Of a stretch of 25,480 bases of DNA, positions 22,341 to 25,480 are shown one piece after another. Within the stretch, counting starts at the first letter, position 1. The number at the start of each line of letters is the position of its first letter. The notes below the pieces were generated by a model. It saw only the letters and a program-made list of their open reading frames with translations, was not told the origin of the DNA and did no database searches. The position numbers were made by a program, and so were the translations under genes. Source of the DNA: CAZCCC01 sp964497245 (GTDB lineage: Bacteria > Patescibacteriota > Patescibacteriia > Buchananbacterales > UBA6539); NCBI GenBank assembly GCA_964497245.1, contig CAZCCC010000020.1:1-25480 (forward strand), read 5' to 3'.

Positions 22341-23375
22341 CTAAAATTGTTTTAAAAATCTCAAATCATTATTATAAAGCATCCTAATATCAGGAACACT
22401 TAATCCGGGCTTCATTAAAAAAACCCTTTCAAGTCCCCAACCAAAAGCAAATCCTGAATATTTATTGGAATTTATTTTTCCCGCTTTCAAGACATTAGGA
22501 TGAACCATTCCGGCGCCACCGAGTTCAAGCCAGCCGGCTTTACACATCTTACAACCATTCCCCTTGCAAAGATCACAAGAAACGTCAATTTCAAAGCTCG
22601 GTTCAGTAAATCTAAAATGAAATGGTCTTAAACGATATTTCCTTTCCGATCCGTAGTAATTCCTAAAAAAATATTCCAACGTCCCTTTTAAATTTGCAAT
22701 CGTTATATGTTCATCAATCAATAAACCCTCAAACTGATGAAACATTGGCAGATGAGAAACATCAGCTTGCCGCCTGTAACATTTAGAAATATTTATCATT
22801 CGTATTGGCAATTTTCCTCTCTCCATCTCTCTAACCTGACCAGACGAAGTATGGGGAGTTAAAACCCTCTTTCCTTTAGGACCGACAGGCTCAGCGTCAA
22901 TAAAAAAAGTCTCCCACTCGTCTCTGGCCGGATGATCGTGCGGCATATTTAAAGACTCAAAAGCATAATAATCCCATTCAACTTCAGGATAGCGCCTACG
23001 GACAAAACCGATTTTTTCAAAAATTTCCGTTATTTCCCTTATAGCATGAGTTACCAGATGAAGATGACCTTGGGGCATTTCAATGCCAGGCAAAGTCACA
23101 TCCAAAAAATTATCGGATCCAAATGATTCTTCCTTAAGTCTCAATCTTTTTTCTTCAATTAACCGACTGATTTCACTTTTCAATTTATTGGATTCTTGGC
23201 CGATTTCTTTTTTTTGCTCTGCTGTAAGATCTTTCAGGCCTCTTAAGACTTTGGTCAGTTCACCGGCCTTTCTGCCCAGATAGCTAATTTCAAGCTGTTC
23301 TAAAGCCGGCAAGGAAGAAATTTTAGAAATTTCCTGCAAAAATTTTCCCTTAAGTTGTTTGATCTTCTGGTCCAT
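22341..23375 (-). CDS. pheS: phenylalanine-tRNA ligase alpha subunit
   Basis: The 344-aa protein has the bacterial PheS plan: an N-terminal coiled coil (about 1-85, 'QKKEIGQESNKLKSEISRLI'), then a class II aminoacyl-tRNA synthetase core with 'DVTLPGIEMPQGHLHLVTHA', 'TPHTSSGQVREMERGKLPIR', 'YRRQADVSHLPMFHQFEGLL', and motif 3 'GFAFGWGLERVFLMK'. A cysteine cluster CDLCKGNGCKMC (about 270-281) precedes 'ELGGAGMVHPNVLKAG', as in many bacterial homologues. It forms the alpha2beta2 enzyme with PheT and carries the active site. The start overlaps the preceding small membrane gene by 26 bases. Confidence 0.97.
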   Translation of the reverse strand: MDQKIKQLKGKFLQEISKISSLPALEQLEISYLGRKAGELTKVLRGLKDLTAEQKKEIGQESNKLKSEISRLIEEKRLRLKEESFGSDNFLDVTLPGIEMPQGHLHLVTHAIREITEIFEKIGFVRRRYPEVEWDYYAFESLNMPHDHPARDEWETFFIDAEPVGPKGKRVLTPHTSSGQVREMERGKLPIRMINISKCYRRQADVSHLPMFHQFEGLLIDEHITIANLKGTLEYFFRNYYGSERKYRLRPFHFRFTEPSFEIDVSCDLCKGNGCKMCKAGWLELGGAGMVHPNVLKAGKINSNKYSGFAFGWGLERVFLMKPGLSVPDIRMLYNNDLRFLKQF

Positions 23376-23763
23376 AAGATTGTCCCTGCTGCTTTTGGCA
23401 GGATATGAAAAAAAATTCTAAAAGTGTTAAAATGATTATTAAAGTTAAAATATTCCACCAGCGAAAGAGATTTTGACTTTTTAAAAAAGCCCAAATTAAA
23501 ATCAAAATTGAAAAAAAAATTGCATGACGGACTGAATTTCTAACCCGATAATAGAGAAGCTGTTTTTTAAAAAAAATTTTCTTTAAAAAATTAGTAAATA
23601 AAAAAATCAAGCCGCTGAGCCATAGAAATAAGCTGAAATAAAAAATTAAAAAACCCAAAAATGCTATCTTTTCAGGATCAAAGCGGGAAAGTGTTATCAG
23701 CCAAGAAAAAAAAGAAATAACCGTGCTAATTACTATTAAAAAAGTGAATATTCTTGCGCTCAT
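23350..23763 (-). CDS. small membrane protein upstream of pheS
   Basis: A 137-aa protein with four hydrophobic helices (about 5-22, 34-58, 83-100, 106-122) and a polar tail 'CQKQQGQSYGPEDQTT'. Its end overlaps the pheS start by 26 bases, suggesting coupled translation. I recognise no family. Placement before pheS may reflect a shared promoter rather than function. Confidence 0.62.
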   Translation of the reverse strand: MSARIFTFLIVISTVISFFSWLITLSRFDPEKIAFLGFLIFYFSLFLWLSGLIFLFTNFLKKIFFKKQLLYYRVRNSVRHAIFFSILILIWAFLKSQNLFRWWNILTLIIILTLLEFFFISCQKQQGQSYGPEDQTT

Positions 23764-23850
23764 ATCAATACAATTATAGCAAAGAAGAAAAATTTTGACA
23801 ATGAAAAGAATTCATTGCCAATAGAAAATGCGAAACAATACCGGTATCTA

Positions 23851-24399
23851 TTATTCATGAAATATAATTGCCTGATACGACAAAATTTCAATGTCTTTAC
23901 TATTGTAGCAATCAGCGGGCAACCCGGCTTTTAAACAAAGGCTTTCAAAAAATTGATCAGAATCAGAAAAACTCTCCCAAACTTGCGGCAGATAAGTTGC
24001 TCCTCTATTTCCTTTTTTTAATACAACGCCTTTTTTATTTTTTATAATTTCAACAAGAGCGTCGGGCTTTGGCGGAGTTAAGATTGAAATTTCAATTTCA
24101 ATATCCTTAAACTCTGATTTTGCAAGAGGAAAAAATCTACTGTCTTTAAATGCGGCGGAAATTGCATTTTCATATACAGCCAAAAAAAGCGGCTTAATCG
24201 GTTCAAGGCAACCGATACAACCACGCAATCTGCCGTCTTTCTTTAAAGTAACAAAAACTCCCCTCTTCTCAAAAAATTTTTTATTATTTACTTCGGGACG
24301 ATAAATTACCTTGCCTTTTAAATAATCTCCTATTGCTATTCTGGCAATTTCTAAAAGTTCTTTCTTTTCTTGAACTGTATATTTTTCTTCTTTTTCCAT
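23851..24399 (-). CDS. AMMECR1-family protein
   Basis: The 182-aa protein covers the AMMECR1 domain, with its signature LRGCIG at 58-63 in 'KKDGRLRGCIGCLEPIKPLF', followed by 'AVYENAISAAFKDSRFFPLA', then 'DIEIEISILTPPKP' and 'GNRGATYLPQVW'. The biochemical role of the domain is not settled; bacterial homologues are sometimes encoded next to MEMO-like or radical-SAM proteins, none of which is visible here. It ends 87 bases before the membrane gene and starts 21 bases after the nuclease gene. The cysteines of LRGCIGC may be redox- or metal-active. Confidence 0.88.
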   Translation of the reverse strand: MEKEEKYTVQEKKELLEIARIAIGDYLKGKVIYRPEVNNKKFFEKRGVFVTLKKDGRLRGCIGCLEPIKPLFLAVYENAISAAFKDSRFFPLAKSEFKDIEIEISILTPPKPDALVEIIKNKKGVVLKKGNRGATYLPQVWESFSDSDQFFESLCLKAGLPADCYNSKDIEILSYQAIIFHE

Positions 24400-24420
24400 T
24401 ATACTATGTTAAAAAATCAT

Positions 24421-25480
24421 TTAACTTGACCTGTGTTCGCATATTCCCTTAAAATCACACCATTGGCACATCCTTCCGGGCTTGGGCGGAAATTCGCCTT
24501 TTTTAATTTCTTCAATATTATTAATAATTTTTTTTTCGATTGCCTTTAACTCATTATCGGTTCCCAAAAAAGAAATGGTCTTGCCGTTCTCAATATAATA
24601 AAAAGAAAGATTTTTAACTTCTTTTTCCAAAATTCGGCTTGCCGCCAATTGATAAATCAAAAGCTGCTCCTTATCTTCCGCTGAAAATTTATTATTTTTG
24701 GGTCCTTTCCCTGTTTTATAATCTATAATTTCAATTCCGTCACCAAAAGGATCTATCCTGTCAATTTTGCCTTTTACTGCATATATTTTTCCTTCTTCTT
24801 CCAGTTTAAGATTAAAAGGCAGCTCCAAATATTTTGGAAGCGGCAAATTTTTTTCAATTTTTTTATAAAATTCAGTCAAAGCTTTTCTACCTTTCTGCTT
24901 ATACTCGTCATGTTCTTTGCGACTTTGATACCAGTCGTCAATCCAATTTTTTTCATAAATTTCCAAAAATTCCTCTAAGCTCACAATTGCTTTACTGTCT
25001 GCCAGAGGCGGATGCGCCTTCGGCGCATTTTCATGTTTTTTTGTTTTCATGACAACATTGCCGAATAAATCAATCTGCTTTATTTTTTCTCTTTCAATTA
25101 CCAATTGAAAAAACTGCTGCAAAGTCGCATGAATTGTCTTGCCGAAGGAAAAAGACGCTTTACCGCGGACCGGAACCTTGAAAATATGGGCAAACTGATA
25201 TTGATAAGGACAGGTTTCAAAAGCTTTAAGCTGGGTAAAAGAAAAACTGGATGGAATAGCTAATGGTTGATGATATTTTTCAGCAACATCAGAATAAATT
25301 ATTTGTGTTTCTTCGGAAATTAGCTTTTGCCTTTTATCCGGCTTGCAGCTGTCTTTAACTTCAAAGCCTATTTCTTTCAATTCGTTTAGAAAACGAGAAA
25401 TCTTTTTTCGGCGCACTCCGCCATAATCAGAAGCTGTGCTGAAAAAAAGACCAATCTTAACCCGAGTCATTGCCACATAA
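24421..25480 (-). CDS. UvrD-like helicase with C-terminal PD-(D/E)XK nuclease (C-terminal part)
   Basis: The frame runs off the window. The visible end starts YVAMTRVK, which is helicase motif VI of the UvrD/PcrA superfamily, so a full helicase probably lies upstream. A RecB/AddB-type nuclease follows: 'FSFTQLKAFETCPYQYQFAH', 'GKTIHATLQQFF' with its histidine, the catalytic 'IDRIDPFGDG' and 'IEIIDYKTGK', and 'EQLLIYQLAA'. The cysteine in ETCPYQYQF with CQWC and GIC near the end form the four-cysteine iron-sulfur clasp known from AddB and Cas4. The protein would unwind and trim DNA ends in repair or recombination. Confidence 0.9.
   Translation of the reverse strand, partial: YVAMTRVKIGLFFSTASDYGGVRRKKISRFLNELKEIGFEVKDSCKPDKRQKLISEETQIIYSDVAEKYHQPLAIPSSFSFTQLKAFETCPYQYQFAHIFKVPVRGKASFSFGKTIHATLQQFFQLVIEREKIKQIDLFGNVVMKTKKHENAPKAHPPLADSKAIVSLEEFLEIYEKNWIDDWYQSRKEHDEYKQKGRKALTEFYKKIEKNLPLPKYLELPFNLKLEEEGKIYAVKGKIDRIDPFGDGIEIIDYKTGKGPKNNKFSAEDKEQLLIYQLAASRILEKEVKNLSFYYIENGKTISFLGTDNELKAIEKKIINNIEEIKKGEFPPKPGRMCQWCDFKGICEHRSS

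Noticed and set aside
1..25480. Alternative genetic code (UGA as glycine) as in some CPR groups
   Set aside because: TGA serves as stop only in a doubtful frame, but all larger genes read as normal full-length families without in-frame TGA, so the standard code fits. The interrupted gene has TAA, which that code does not reassign.
1..25480. CRISPR arrays, insertion sequences, rRNA or tRNA genes
   Set aside because: No regularly spaced repeats, transposase-like proteins or recognisable structural RNA genes were seen.

Overview
This is an AT-rich bacterial window in the standard code, probably from a Candidate Phyla Radiation (Patescibacteria) genome. Signs of this are the many short orphan proteins, mostly weak Shine-Dalgarno (SD) sites, a baseplate-J-annotated membrane protein typical of that group, a secreted protein ending in a CGDGICDE...CPQDC cysteine tail, and a four-helix-bundle (S23) remnant. 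The lineage is an inference; no rRNA or tRNA gene was recognised.

The right part (13.3-25.5 kb) is an ordinary chromosomal block, all on the minus strand. Read in transcription order it holds: the C-terminal part of a UvrD-like helicase/PD-(D/E)XK nuclease (cut by the window edge), an AMMECR1-family protein, a small membrane protein, pheS, a frameshifted four-helix-bundle remnant, pheT, a one-TM coiled-coil protein, a signal-peptide-like gene split by an in-frame TAA, a small orphan gene, dnaE, and the baseplate-J-like protein.

The left part (0-13.2 kb) is accessory. It opens with a three-gene polar amino-acid-type ABC importer. Then, at 2488-4211, three strong and one degenerate site with integron attC architecture separate single plus-strand genes: a membrane protein, a Cys-rich lipoprotein and a GNAT acetyltransferase. 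No integrase lies in the window, so this looks like a cassette array without integrase (CALIN-like). Weaker attC-like sites suggest that the array once ran on through an orphan gene and an SMR transporter gene to about 5.84 kb.

From 5.8 to 8.0 kb a CPA2-type cation/proton antiporter is bracketed by two identical 194-bp direct repeats. Just beyond the second repeat is a 54-bp inverted copy of an internal piece of the antiporter gene. From 4.2 to 13.2 kb there are several small genes, mostly minus strand, often with a strong SD and a hairpin terminator. One is a 55-aa zinc-ribbon-like protein at 8192-8359. Secreted or membrane hypothetical proteins fill the rest.

The most interesting feature is the cassette array. 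Next come the inverted antiporter fragment with its repeats, the gene interrupted by TAA, and the gene remnant between pheS and pheT.
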